Shown here piece after piece: positions 53,002-61,116 of a stretch of 64,000 nt of DNA. Source of the DNA: JAFGDH01 sp964441265. Lineage in GTDB: Archaea > Aenigmatarchaeota > Aenigmatarchaeia > QMZP01 > QMZT01. The translations under genes and the position numbers were made by a program. The stretch covers positions 124,001-188,000 of the forward strand of contig CAYYKJ010000001.1 in assembly GCA_964441265.1 (NCBI GenBank). The letters run 5' to 3'. The notes below the pieces were generated by a model. The model was not told where the DNA came from. It ran no database searches and saw only the letters and a list, made by a program, of their open reading frames with translations. How positions within the stretch are numbered: the first letter of the stretch is position 1; every line of letters starts with the position of its first letter.

Positions 53002-53406
53002 ATGAATTACGAATCCCTGCTGGAGGATGCCTTCAGGAAGCTCCCCGAAAAGAGTGAAGGAAAGGGGAGGTTTGAGATTCCCGGAGCCAAGACTCTGCCC
53101 GACGGGTCAAAGACCATAATCACCAACTTCGGGGAGATCGCCGGCAAGCTGAGAAGGGATCCCAGCCACATTCTGAAGTTCCTCCTCAAGGAACTGGCCA
53201 CCAAGGGAGAGCTGAAGGGTCAGAAGCTCACCGTACAGGGCCGCTTCCGGTCGGATATGGTGGACAAAAAAGTGGAGAACTACGCAAAGGAATACGTTTT
53301 CTGCCAGGAGTGCGGCAAGCCCGACACCAAGATAATAAGGGAAGACCGCTACCAGTTCCTGAAGTGCGAGGCCTGCGGAGCCAAGCACGTGATAAAGAAG
53401 GTTTAG
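53002..53406 (+). CDS. Translation initiation factor aIF2, beta subunit
   Basis: 134 residues from the ATG at 53002. An N-terminal helix and alpha/beta core with GSKTIITNFGEIAGKLRRDP are followed by a C-terminal zinc ribbon CQECGKPDTK...CEACGAKHVIKK. Part of the heterotrimeric factor delivering initiator tRNA. A TATA box TTTTTATATC lies 25-30 bases upstream. The last 51 bases are repeated downstream at 54433-54483. Confidence 0.95.
   Translation: MNYESLLEDAFRKLPEKSEGKGRFEIPGAKTLPDGSKTIITNFGEIAGKLRRDPSHILKFLLKELATKGELKGQKLTVQGRFRSDMVDKKVENYAKEYVFCQECGKPDTKIIREDRYQFLKCEACGAKHVIKKV
53356..53406. repeat. 3'-end repeat of aIF2 beta, copy 1 (in the gene)
   Basis: 49 of 51 bases match 54433-54483; the final 40 bases (53367-53406), including the stop codon, match exactly. 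The interval between copies is 1,026 bases and contains only HEPN, MNT and their promoter/operator. Confidence 0.95.
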
Positions 53407-53825
53407 GGTTTCAATTCCTTTTCTACCAATATCAGAAGATTTCCCGCATCATCTATCGATTCCTCAGCGTCCTCTCTGGAGCAACCTTCCCCGGAATACT
53501 GTATGGAATGCCTTGAAATTCTGTAAGAATCAAGACTTGACAAAATCTCTGTCAATTCTTTCTTTTTTCCGTAGTTTCTCTTCAAAAGAGCTATAAGGCA
53601 ATAATGGCTTCTCTCCTTATAACCCGCAGTAAAAAGGAGTGCCCTTGCGGAATGGAACATCGAATTGTACGCCATCAAAAACGCAACATCATAGTACCCG
53701 TTTTCGAGATTACCTTCTGCTCTCCCGAGGAAATGCCGGCTCATTCTGATGGAATTTCTAACCTTGCTCTCGTCAGTCCCCGTCTTCCTCAACAATCCCC
53801 TCTTGAAGCAGTCTTCGAGGCTCAC
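53403..53825 (-). CDS. HEPN-domain protein (toxin-type partner)
   Basis: 140 residues. Helical HEPN layout: GLLRK..., residues 40-65 with GYYDVAFLMAYNSMFHSARA, then KERSHYCLIALL, and RISRHSIQYSG in the late helix. HEPN proteins of this type are often RNases. The catalytic RX4-6H pattern is not clear-cut. Its stop lies within the last codons of aIF2 beta on the opposite strand. Four bases overlap with the MNT gene upstream: an MNT/HEPN toxin-antitoxin pair. Confidence 0.85.
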   Translation of the reverse strand: MSLEDCFKRGLLRKTGTDESKVRNSIRMSRHFLGRAEGNLENGYYDVAFLMAYNSMFHSARALLFTAGYKERSHYCLIALLKRNYGKKKELTEILSSLDSYRISRHSIQYSGEGCSREDAEESIDDAGNLLILVEKELKP

Positions 53826-54379
53826 GGAAGCTCACCGTATAAAATTAAATTATTCTTCATAAAAGACTCCACAAAACTGTTTTTTGATTTTTTCATCTTC
53901 CTCCATTCACCTATACTGAATCTGGTGATTTCCGTTGTCTTTCTCAGTTCTGATTCCATTCGACTAATACTAACCGTGCGCAATTTCCTTTGCTGGGTTA
54001 TTACAAACAAATCGACGTCACTGTGTTCAGTGTATTCCCCGCTGGCATAAGCTCCAAACAGGGAAACCACCGATATTTCCGGATTTTCATTGATAAACTT
54101 CTTTATGAATCCCGATTCCTTGAGAAGCATCAGAAACCACGTACATTTCAGCCTCTTTGTCAGATAATCATCGTTATTCAGACGGAACTGGATCGAATTC
54201 GCCGTTCTTTCCGAGTCCAATATTCCTTCTTCAGCGTATAACTTCAGGTACGTCTCAGCCGTAAGTGGGCTGATCGAGAGCTCCCTGCTGATCCCCTTTA
54301 TGTGAATTCTCGAGTTTGGTCTGGAAAGAAAATACTCCAACACCTTCCATCCCCTGAATTTTCTCCATTCCTTTAACAT
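53822..54379 (-). CDS. MNT nucleotidyltransferase with N-terminal winged helix
   Basis: 185 residues. Residues 1-85 form a winged helix-turn-helix (GISRELSISPLTAETYLK), and 105-150 carry the minimal nucleotidyltransferase motif GAYASGEYTEHSDVDLFVI (GSx...DxD). In MNT/HEPN systems this protein is the antitoxin, adding AMP to HEPN; the wHTH here could also make it an autorepressor. First gene of the pair. Operator-like repeat lies just upstream. Confidence 0.87.
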   Translation of the reverse strand: MLKEWRKFRGWKVLEYFLSRPNSRIHIKGISRELSISPLTAETYLKLYAEEGILDSERTANSIQFRLNNDDYLTKRLKCTWFLMLLKESGFIKKFINENPEISVVSLFGAYASGEYTEHSDVDLFVITQQRKLRTVSISRMESELRKTTEITRFSIGEWRKMKKSKNSFVESFMKNNLILYGELP

Positions 54380-54387
54380 AATATATA

Positions 54388-54419
54388 ATACGATAGTATT
54401 ATATATAAAACTATCGTAT
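54388..54419 (-). promoter_or_regulatory. Promoter/operator of the MNT-HEPN pair
   Basis: A perfect 10-bp inverted repeat, ATACGATAGT (54388-54397) and ACTATCGTAT (54410-54419), flanks a 12-base spacer containing the TATA sequence on the minus strand. The expected start site is at or beside the MNT ATG. Binding there would block the promoter, consistent with autoregulation by the MNT winged helix. Confidence 0.65.
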
Positions 54420-54432
54420 AATGAACTAAAGA

Positions 54433-54483
54433 TTCCTGAACTACGAGGCCTGCGGAGCCAAGCACGTGATAAAGAAGGTTTAG
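54433..54483. repeat. 3'-end repeat of aIF2 beta, copy 2
   Basis: Same orientation as copy 1, starting 13 bases after the MNT operator. It includes the stop codon TAG and no more of the gene. Outside of it, the flanks differ. Confidence 0.95.
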
Positions 54484-54675
54484 AATCATTATTTCGACAG
54501 ACTGTTAATACTGTTTATTATACCTCTTGAATTTGCTTTGATAACACAAAGGTTTATATTTTTTTTACATGAAACCTGTACATAGAACACAAACCAGGTT
54601 CTCCGGGAACAAGCACGCGATAAAAAGGATATATGGTTTTTTTAGATCACCGAATTGGGAATGGGCAAAAGAAAT
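54484..54675. other. Gene-free A/T-rich gap with a third degenerate aIF2 beta end
   Basis: About 190 bases without a gene. At 54603-54629 CGGGAACAAGCACGCGATAA is about 80% similar to the aIF2 beta end and still encodes GNKHAIKR (GAKHVIKK in the gene). A 6-bp inverted repeat AGGTTT/AAACCT with a T-run between is at about 54550-54577 and could be a terminator. Nothing else seen. Confidence 0.5.
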
Positions 54676-56700
54676 CTAATACTTGCAACACAGGAAGGGA
54701 TATTTTTCGCCCCAACCCTCAGAGCACATGGCATCATCAGGCTGATCGCGACCACCATAATCGTTCCACCACACAGATCCCCTGTCGTACGTATCAACTC
54801 CGTGCCAACCTTCACAATCATGTGTTGCATGGTCGTGTCCTTCCTGAGTAAAACTGAAAACACCTGAATTATACCAGGCTTTATCAAACTGGATCGGTAA
54901 TTCACCATGAATCTGTAAATATCTGGTTATTTCTATTCCGTCACATACATGATATCCTGAACAACCCTTTCCCTGTATCCAATTATAAACCGCCTGATAA
55001 CCGTTCTTTGCATTTCCATATTTATCAAAACCGCTAAAGTCACCGCTGTGAGAAGAGCTTGTGATCTTGATATCACTGGGGACAGCCCATCCGTATACTT
55101 TACCATCCACATTCAAATTCCCATCAACATTCAGATCATTGGAAACGTCAACGTTCCCTCCCGTGACCTGAAGACCGCCGGATTTTACCAGCAGTCCGTT
55201 CTCCACGGTCCCCCCGCCATTAATGAAAACCTCGTCGGCTCTCTCGTCCCCGAAGGTGGCGTCCCCGGAAACCTTCAGGTTTCCGTTGACATCCAGTTTT
55301 GCGCCGGGGGAAGATGTTCCGATGCCGACACGCCCGCTTCCCCTTTTTATCGCAATTCCGATTTTCTCATTTCCGTTCTGTATGGTATTCAGGTAAAGAA
55401 CATCAGGACCGGCATCATATCCAACAATTCCTCCAAAGGAATCACTCCCGCCTTCTCTGAAAAAGATTTTTGCCTTGCGAATATTATCAACCGTATCCAC
55501 AAAAATACCGCCGTCATTTGGCGCTGCGATATGCAATTTCGCATCCGGGTTACCCGCAGTGCCAATACCGACGTTACCCGAACTTTCATCGACAACCAAA
55601 TCATAACTACCCGAACTGTCATCATGAACCTGCAGACCGCCGGATTTTATGAGCAGGCCGTGCTCCACGGTCCCCCCGCCTTTTATGAACACCTCGTCAG
55701 CCCTCTCGTCCCCGAAAGTGGCGTCCCCGGATACTATCATGCTCCCATCGACATACAGTTTGACATCAGGGGCCGGTTCCTCCGTAGTACCTATGGCCAC
55801 CTTTCCTGATTCCCTGTAAATATTCCCCAATACGTCTTCTACCCAGACTGCAGTAGTCTGCTCTGTGCCGTCAGAAAAGATTATCTTATCCACTTTACGT
55901 ATTTCGCCACCGCTTCCCAACATTTCAATGTCCCCGGAAACGTATACATTGCCAAAAGCGGTAGTCGCTATATCACCGTTAACTGTGAGTTTATGCGACG
56001 GGCTGGAGGCCCCTATACCAACGTTCCCGGAAACCCCGGAATACATGCTGTTTCCTGAGATTATCCAGTCGCCGTCATCCCCTCCGGTGCCGTCTCCATG
56101 CAAACAATTACCATTAGTGTCACACACAACCCCCCCAGTTATGGCAGCGGCCTCTATGCTGGCGCCGACCCCCAGGTTGCCGGTTATCTCTGCATTTCCA
56201 CCGACACTGAGATGGTAGTTGGATTTCGGGGATAATCCTATGCCAACACGCCCCTCAGAATCGACAACCATATCATTGGAACTCCCGGAAACCCTGAACT
56301 CGCCGCTGTTGAGCAAAAGGAAGGCCCCGTCCTCTATCATGACTCCCTTTCCTCCGGTGAAAAGGCCCGAATAGGAATTGGAATTCTCGGTGACAGTCCC
56401 CTTCACAGCGGCCCCGCCGCCCGAGGTCGATATCCCGACTATACCGTAGAATCCCGACCCCCGGATACCTGTAGTTGATGCTTGCGAAGATATTCCCACA
56501 TCACTGCCAGTAGCCTGTATGCCTATGTCTTCATTTGTTACAATAGTGAGTTTCGGGTGATCACCCCTCATTTTTATGTTCGCATCCGTGAAATCAATCT
56601 CGTCGGCGGGGTGGGATACCTGAGCAGAGACCGAGGAGGTATATAACAAAAGCAAGACCAGGACTGCGATCACGACCAGCGGACGGAAGGCGGTTCCCAT
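54676..56700 (-). CDS. Secreted surface protein with tail-fibre-like repeats
   Basis: 674 residues. Signal peptide at 1-26 (LVVIAVLVLLLLYTSSVSA). The body is beta-rich, with repeated NVGIGTxxPxxKLxVNG units (about five copies), as in phage tail-fibre and trimeric surface proteins. A longer unit SGDATFGDERADEVFI with GGGTVE and GLLxKSGGLQV occurs twice (about residues 322-360 and 474-511). The C-terminal domain is Cys/Trp-rich (CEGWHGVDTYDRGSVWW, ending YPFLCCKY), resembling the DUF1554-type lectin-like end. Probably displayed on the cell surface. Shares its signal region and HPADEI segment with the next gene. Confidence 0.8.
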   Translation of the reverse strand: MGTAFRPLVVIAVLVLLLLYTSSVSAQVSHPADEIDFTDANIKMRGDHPKLTIVTNEDIGIQATGSDVGISSQASTTGIRGSGFYGIVGISTSGGGAAVKGTVTENSNSYSGLFTGGKGVMIEDGAFLLLNSGEFRVSGSSNDMVVDSEGRVGIGLSPKSNYHLSVGGNAEITGNLGVGASIEAAAITGGVVCDTNGNCLHGDGTGGDDGDWIISGNSMYSGVSGNVGIGASSPSHKLTVNGDIATTAFGNVYVSGDIEMLGSGGEIRKVDKIIFSDGTEQTTAVWVEDVLGNIYRESGKVAIGTTEEPAPDVKLYVDGSMIVSGDATFGDERADEVFIKGGGTVEHGLLIKSGGLQVHDDSSGSYDLVVDESSGNVGIGTAGNPDAKLHIAAPNDGGIFVDTVDNIRKAKIFFREGGSDSFGGIVGYDAGPDVLYLNTIQNGNEKIGIAIKRGSGRVGIGTSSPGAKLDVNGNLKVSGDATFGDERADEVFINGGGTVENGLLVKSGGLQVTGGNVDVSNDLNVDGNLNVDGKVYGWAVPSDIKITSSSHSGDFSGFDKYGNAKNGYQAVYNWIQGKGCSGYHVCDGIEITRYLQIHGELPIQFDKAWYNSGVFSFTQEGHDHATHDCEGWHGVDTYDRGSVWWNDYGGRDQPDDAMCSEGWGEKYPFLCCKY

Positions 56701-56762
56701 GTATAATTATTTATCGTTTCCCGTTTATAAAATGTTAAGAAGATTCCAGAAAGGGAATCTGT

Positions 56763-58373
56763 TTATAACGAAGGATAGCAGGCGCATTTAAGACACGAAT
56801 CGGAGCCGTAGTCAGTCGTGTACCAAGTCCCAATCAAAAATTCGTATACAGGATCAGTGTTGCTCTCATCTATATCAAGACAATCGGCATCTCCTGTATT
56901 GGGATGCCCGCCGAAAAAACCAAATTCCTCGCAATAATTTGAGCATTCGTCCCATTGGATGTGGTGACGGTCACCTCCGTTGTCACTGATTTTCGGATCG
57001 TTCAGAACTATATATTCAATATCCCTTTCACAGCTTGAATAATACGCCCACTCGTCCCAGTTCGATGTCTCTTCCTTCACCATGACTCTCCTTGGCGGGC
57101 ACTGAAGTTTAAGATCTGTGCACTTACCATTTATACAAACTTCATTAACATCGACTGCCCCGTCTACAACAAGCTTCTTGTTTGGATCAGAAATCCCGAT
57201 TCCAACATTACCAGTCTCGTAATCCACCACCAGATCATCGCTCAAACCGTCATGAGTAATCTTCGCGTCGCCATTGCGTGCATTCCAGACCCCGTAATGT
57301 AAATCGTTCGCATAGATTTCATTGAAATAAGATGTGTATTCGGGGTCTATTGTATAAATATTTGTGTCCACGATCTTGTCAGCTTTCAGCGAAGATATTT
57401 GGCAGTTTTCTATGTCATCGCAGCCAAACCCAGTGCCTGTCCCGGAACCCAGCTCAGACCAGTCAGATATGCAGTCCCCGCCAATGCAGATCCCGTTGGC
57501 GAACTGCCCCTGACCGTTCAAAGAAATCACATTACCCGATGTGCTGATTTCACCATAAGATTGTATGCTTTCAACATCCAGGTATCTGAGTTTGGAAGTC
57601 GAATAGGGATCGAGATAATAGGCATTGCTGTCACTATCCATGAATTTGGACGCTGTCAAAGACTCGAAATTACAGTCTTTAATGAACTGTAATTCTAAGC
57701 AGGTGAGATCCCCGCCGTCGCTGCTCCTTTCGGCGAGGTTTACCCAATAACCACCGCGGATGCAGTACTGAAGCGATGACATCGTTGCCGCTATCTGCCC
57801 CGGCTCGCATGTTCCAGGGAAAGAATCTTGTGCATCCAGCTTAAGGAGATTGGAATTTATGTTGACTGAACTGCTGCTGCCATAAGGACTTATTTTATTT
57901 GCCTTCAATTCCCCGGGGACGTTCAATAATGTCGTCACTCCAATATTCTTCGCAAGGAGGTCCCTGACATTTGAAGTGGAATCGAGGTCGAGATAATAGG
58001 AACCATCATTAGCGTCCTTGATCTTGGGGGCCTTCAGCAATGAACCTGCCCCTGCTATCACAACATCTCCCTGCACTCTGACTCCCTTTCCTCCGGAAAA
58101 GATGCCCGACCAGTAACCAGACCCTACGGTCGAGGATATCCCAGAAGCCCCGGTGGGTTTGATTGTAAGTCCTCCGCTGCCCTCTATTCTAAGTCTGCTG
58201 TCCCCCAACATACTCAGCGCGGAGTCACCGGAAAATATGAAGACCCCCTCTGAAAAGGTCCCCGGTCCAATCTCGTCTGCCGGGTGAGAAACCTCTGCTG
58301 ATACCCGTGGAAGGTAAAACAAAAGCAATGTCAGAACTGCGATCGCGACCAGCGGACGAAAGACACCCTTCAT
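56763..58373 (-). CDS. Secreted surface protein, paralogue of the preceding one
   Basis: 536 residues from the ATG at 58373 (MKGVFRPLVAIAVLTLL), the frame is open 12 codons further but those precede the signal peptide. A TATA-like TTTTTATATAC is just 22-33 bases upstream. After the signal peptide it has EVSHPADEI, as in its neighbour, and later NVGIGISDPNKKLVVDGAV. Repeated YYLDxxSTSxxR segments occur. The C-terminal 110 residues hold about ten Cys and differ completely from the neighbour's end. Likely a surface adhesin-like protein. Confidence 0.8.
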   Translation of the reverse strand: MKGVFRPLVAIAVLTLLLFYLPRVSAEVSHPADEIGPGTFSEGVFIFSGDSALSMLGDSRLRIEGSGGLTIKPTGASGISSTVGSGYWSGIFSGGKGVRVQGDVVIAGAGSLLKAPKIKDANDGSYYLDLDSTSNVRDLLAKNIGVTTLLNVPGELKANKISPYGSSSSVNINSNLLKLDAQDSFPGTCEPGQIAATMSSLQYCIRGGYWVNLAERSSDGGDLTCLELQFIKDCNFESLTASKFMDSDSNAYYLDPYSTSKLRYLDVESIQSYGEISTSGNVISLNGQGQFANGICIGGDCISDWSELGSGTGTGFGCDDIENCQISSLKADKIVDTNIYTIDPEYTSYFNEIYANDLHYGVWNARNGDAKITHDGLSDDLVVDYETGNVGIGISDPNKKLVVDGAVDVNEVCINGKCTDLKLQCPPRRVMVKEETSNWDEWAYYSSCERDIEYIVLNDPKISDNGGDRHHIQWDECSNYCEEFGFFGGHPNTGDADCLDIDESNTDPVYEFLIGTWYTTDYGSDSCLKCACYPSL

Positions 58374-58497
58374 ACATGATATTTGTTCTCGCCTGTATAT
58401 AAAAATCACTTAAAATCACTCCGCGACAGCCCGCAAAAATCCAAACGATTCACCCGGTCCGCTCCGCGGGCGATTTTACAGAATATCAGAGAATCAC

Positions 58498-58590
58498 GCA
58501 TTCCGTTCTCATGACTCCTGTTTCAGAATCAAATTCATCCGGTTCTCATGCAGTCACAGACCTCGTTCCCGGTGGCCACGCAGAAATTCG
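58498..58590. repeat. Diverged 3'-end copy of the 60000-61076 gene
   Basis: Aligns without gaps to 59963-60055: 69 of 93 bases identical, with exact blocks of 18 bases at one end (GCATTCCGTTCTCATGAC) and 21 at the other. On the minus strand it still encodes NFCVATGNEVCDCMRTG then a stop, against NFCVATETRVCDCMKGE in the gene. It begins 3 bases after the stop codon of the ATPase gene. Confidence 0.85.
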
Positions 58591-58593
58591 TTT

Positions 58594-59877
58594 TCATGAG
58601 ATAAGAAGCCATTTCCAAAGGGGGATGAAGGTTATGTCCTGCCTCTTCTTCTCCTTGTCCTTGGTGAGAATCATGAGGTCTTTTACGTTCTTGAACTCCT
58701 TTTTGAACTCCAATAAAGCCTCTATCTCCCTTTCTTTGATCTCATCGGTGTAGGAAACGTTTATCGCCGACAGGGAATTATCCCTGTTTTTGACAACAAA
58801 ATCCACTTCTCTCTTGTTTTTCCAGTAATAAACATCCTTCTGCCTCCTCTCAAGTTCAATGAACACCGTATTCTCAGCGAGTTTTCCCTTGTCCTTGGAA
58901 AATTTGAAGCTCACGGCGTTTCGGAGCCCATTGTCTATGCAGTAAATTTTTGAAGCGAGCGTTTTCTGTTCTTTGAACGAATAAGAGAAATGGTCCAGCG
59001 TAAAGAACAAAAAAGACTCTTTGTAGTGGGATAGATAATCCTTAATCGTGTCATAGGATAGTTTCAGGGAATTTCTCACGTTTCTCAGTGATACCGCATT
59101 CGTAAAATTGGTCATCAAAAAAAGGGCGAAATCCTTTGTTTTTTGGGCGTTTAAATTGTACCTGTCCACTATATCCTTGTACAATATGTCATCGAAATAC
59201 TGTTCGAGCATTCTCGTCTTGTATTCTTCCTGCTTGAGCAGTATCTCCGGGAATCCGCCATTATTCAGATACTCACTGAGGCATTTCAAAACTGAGAATT
59301 TTGTCCCCTCAAGAAATATGCCCCTTTTGATTTTGGACTTGTCTATCCTTATGTTTTTGAACAACAGAAATTCTTCAAAGCTCAGTGGGAAAACTTCAAA
59401 GGTAAGATTTCTTCCCGTCAGGATTGTCGAATATTCCTTCTTCAGTAGGTAAGAGCACGAACCGGAAATGACGAACTTATCATCGGTTTTTAGGTCGTAT
59501 TTCTTTCTTATCCACGATTCCCATCCGTCTTTCCTGTGAATTTCATCGAGGAAAATATAAGACTTCTTGTCAAGATTCAGGTTCTCCCTGTAGCACTGGT
59601 AAATATCATCAAGCGAATCCTTTGCCAGTTTTTTATCTTCCATATTGACAAACAATATCTGTTCCGGATCTGTCCCTTCTTCCAGCAGGTGGTCAATCAT
59701 CTGATACATCAGCGTGCTTTTACCGGATCTCCTTACTCCGGTTATGATTGTTATTTCCCTTATTTCAACTGAATCTATCAAAGAAGCGTACTGTGGCCTG
59801 TCCTTTCCCTTCAATTCCCCAATCAGTCCCCCGCCTTCCCACCAAGGGTTCCATTCATTCAGTTTCTCTATCTCCAT
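58594..59877 (-). CDS. AAA ATPase with DUF4143 (COG1373 type)
   Basis: 427 residues. P-loop TGVRRSGKSTLMYQ near residue 46, Walker B YIFLDEIHR, and sensor SGSCSYLLKKE, then a DUF4143 C-terminal region with a PD-(D/E)XK-like end (ENTVFIELERR, YYWKNKREVDFVV). Such genes are frequent accessory genes in archaea; biochemical role unknown, sometimes proposed to bind DNA or take part in defence/mobile functions. A/T-rich compared with its neighbours. Flanked on both sides by copies of the neighbouring gene's 3' end. Confidence 0.85.
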   Translation of the reverse strand: MEIEKLNEWNPWWEGGGLIGELKGKDRPQYASLIDSVEIREITIITGVRRSGKSTLMYQMIDHLLEEGTDPEQILFVNMEDKKLAKDSLDDIYQCYRENLNLDKKSYIFLDEIHRKDGWESWIRKKYDLKTDDKFVISGSCSYLLKKEYSTILTGRNLTFEVFPLSFEEFLLFKNIRIDKSKIKRGIFLEGTKFSVLKCLSEYLNNGGFPEILLKQEEYKTRMLEQYFDDILYKDIVDRYNLNAQKTKDFALFLMTNFTNAVSLRNVRNSLKLSYDTIKDYLSHYKESFLFFTLDHFSYSFKEQKTLASKIYCIDNGLRNAVSFKFSKDKGKLAENTVFIELERRQKDVYYWKNKREVDFVVKNRDNSLSAINVSYTDEIKEREIEALLEFKKEFKNVKDLMILTKDKEKKRQDITFIPLWKWLLIS

Positions 59878-59879
59878 AT

Positions 59880-59930
59880 GTTACATTATTATGTAACAAT
59901 TACTATATAAATGTTACGTTTATATGTAAC
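59880..59930 (-). promoter_or_regulatory. Twin palindromes around the ATPase TATA box
   Basis: Palindrome 1, GTTACATTATTATGTAAC, is at 59880-59897 and palindrome 2, GTTACGTTTATATGTAAC, at 59913-59930. The half-site is GTTAC(A/G)T. The centres are 33 bases apart, about three helical turns, and a TATA sequence (TATATA, about 59904-59909) lies between. The first palindrome overlaps the expected start of transcription and lies just before the ATG at 59877. Confidence 0.7.
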
Positions 59931-59962
59931 TAAGCCTCACAATGGTTTTTCATAGAATTAAG

Positions 59963-60055
59963 GCATTCCGTTCTCATGACCCTTTCATCAGAAACCGGAT
60001 TACTCGCCCTTCATGCAGTCGCATACCCTTGTCTCGGTGGCCACGCAGAAATTCG
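59963..60055. repeat. 3'-end of the membrane protein gene, in-place copy
   Basis: Partner of 58498-58590. It spans the last 18 codons, the stop and 37 bases beyond it. Confidence 0.85.
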
Positions 60056-61076
60056 CCCGGGATATGATCTCCTCCTGTGTGACCTGGGTGAGGTCCATGT
60101 CCGGGGGCACGGTGACTCCCAGTATGTATTCGCTTCCTTCATAATCCGCCCTGTACATCATCAGGACGTCCTGCCCGGTCTCCTCCTCGAGCATCGACCT
60201 GACCTGCTCGTTGCTGTAAGCCGGGAGGTTAGCTATGTTCATGCCGTACCTGGTGAACATGGCACTCGCGGAAACGCATCCCTCCGGGACATCCCCTCCG
60301 GAGCTTCCCCCTCCCATGAGCATGTCTATCTGGTCCTCGGGGAGGCCTGTGGCGGAGGATATCATTTCCCCGAACCCCTCTGACATGCTGGGGAATCCCC
60401 TGAAATTGGCCACGGAGAAGACCACGAATGCAATTATAATGATTATCCCGGCCAGCCTGACCGGCTCCGATATAAGGTGGTTGAGAAGGGGCATGCGGTA
60501 CCTGGTGTCCCTGACCTCCCCGTCATACCCTCCAATGGTGGTTATGGCCTGCTTCTTACCCGACTCCAGGTAGACCACCCAGTCCGTCTTCTCCAGCATG
60601 GCCTTCTTGGCCTTGTATCCCTCGTTCTCCTCCTCCGCCTTTTCCATGGCCACGGACTTCTGGATGGGCTTGACCTTGCTCTTGAAGAGTGATCCCTCCA
60701 GTATCTTGATCCTTTCCCGGAGCTTCTCGTTGATTTTCTTGAGGCTGCCTTTCCCGCTCTTCCTGGTTATCATGTAGAGGGACACTCCGAAGACGACCGA
60801 CATGATTATCCCCCCCACGAAAAGATCTATCTGGAGCATTCTCATGAAACCATCCTGGAACAGGCCGAAGAAGCTAGGTATTACCGTCCCCCCGATCAGG
60901 CACAGGAAACCGAGCCCGAAAGAAAGCAGTATCCTGACGGCGAGACCGAAACGTTTTTTCATCCCCTTCATGGCCAGCGATCCCAAGAACCAGGCGAGGA
61001 AGATGTATACGACTATCTGCAACATTCCGAGTATCTGGGGGATCATCTGGAGCATCTGAAGGAAATCCAGCGCCAT
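60000..61076 (-). CDS. Membrane protein with extracellular Cys-containing domain
   Basis: 358 residues, not recognised. Three membrane helices at the N-terminus (about 20-115), a cytoplasmic coiled-coil-like section with conserved-looking basic residues (about 120-195), a fourth helix (LAGIIIIIAFVVFSVANF, about 208-225), then an outward domain with MGGGSSGGDVPEGCVSAS and a Cys-rich end (CVATETRVCDCMKGE). Divergent from thrC. Its 3' end is duplicated beyond the ATPase. Confidence 0.7.
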   Translation of the reverse strand: MALDFLQMLQMIPQILGMLQIVVYIFLAWFLGSLAMKGMKKRFGLAVRILLSFGLGFLCLIGGTVIPSFFGLFQDGFMRMLQIDLFVGGIIMSVVFGVSLYMITRKSGKGSLKKINEKLRERIKILEGSLFKSKVKPIQKSVAMEKAEEENEGYKAKKAMLEKTDWVVYLESGKKQAITTIGGYDGEVRDTRYRMPLLNHLISEPVRLAGIIIIIAFVVFSVANFRGFPSMSEGFGEMISSATGLPEDQIDMLMGGGSSGGDVPEGCVSASAMFTRYGMNIANLPAYSNEQVRSMLEEETGQDVLMMYRADYEGSEYILGVTVPPDMDLTQVTQEEIISRANFCVATETRVCDCMKGE

Positions 61077-61116
61077 AAAATATTATTGGTACGGACCAAA
61101 TATAAAACAGGTCCGA

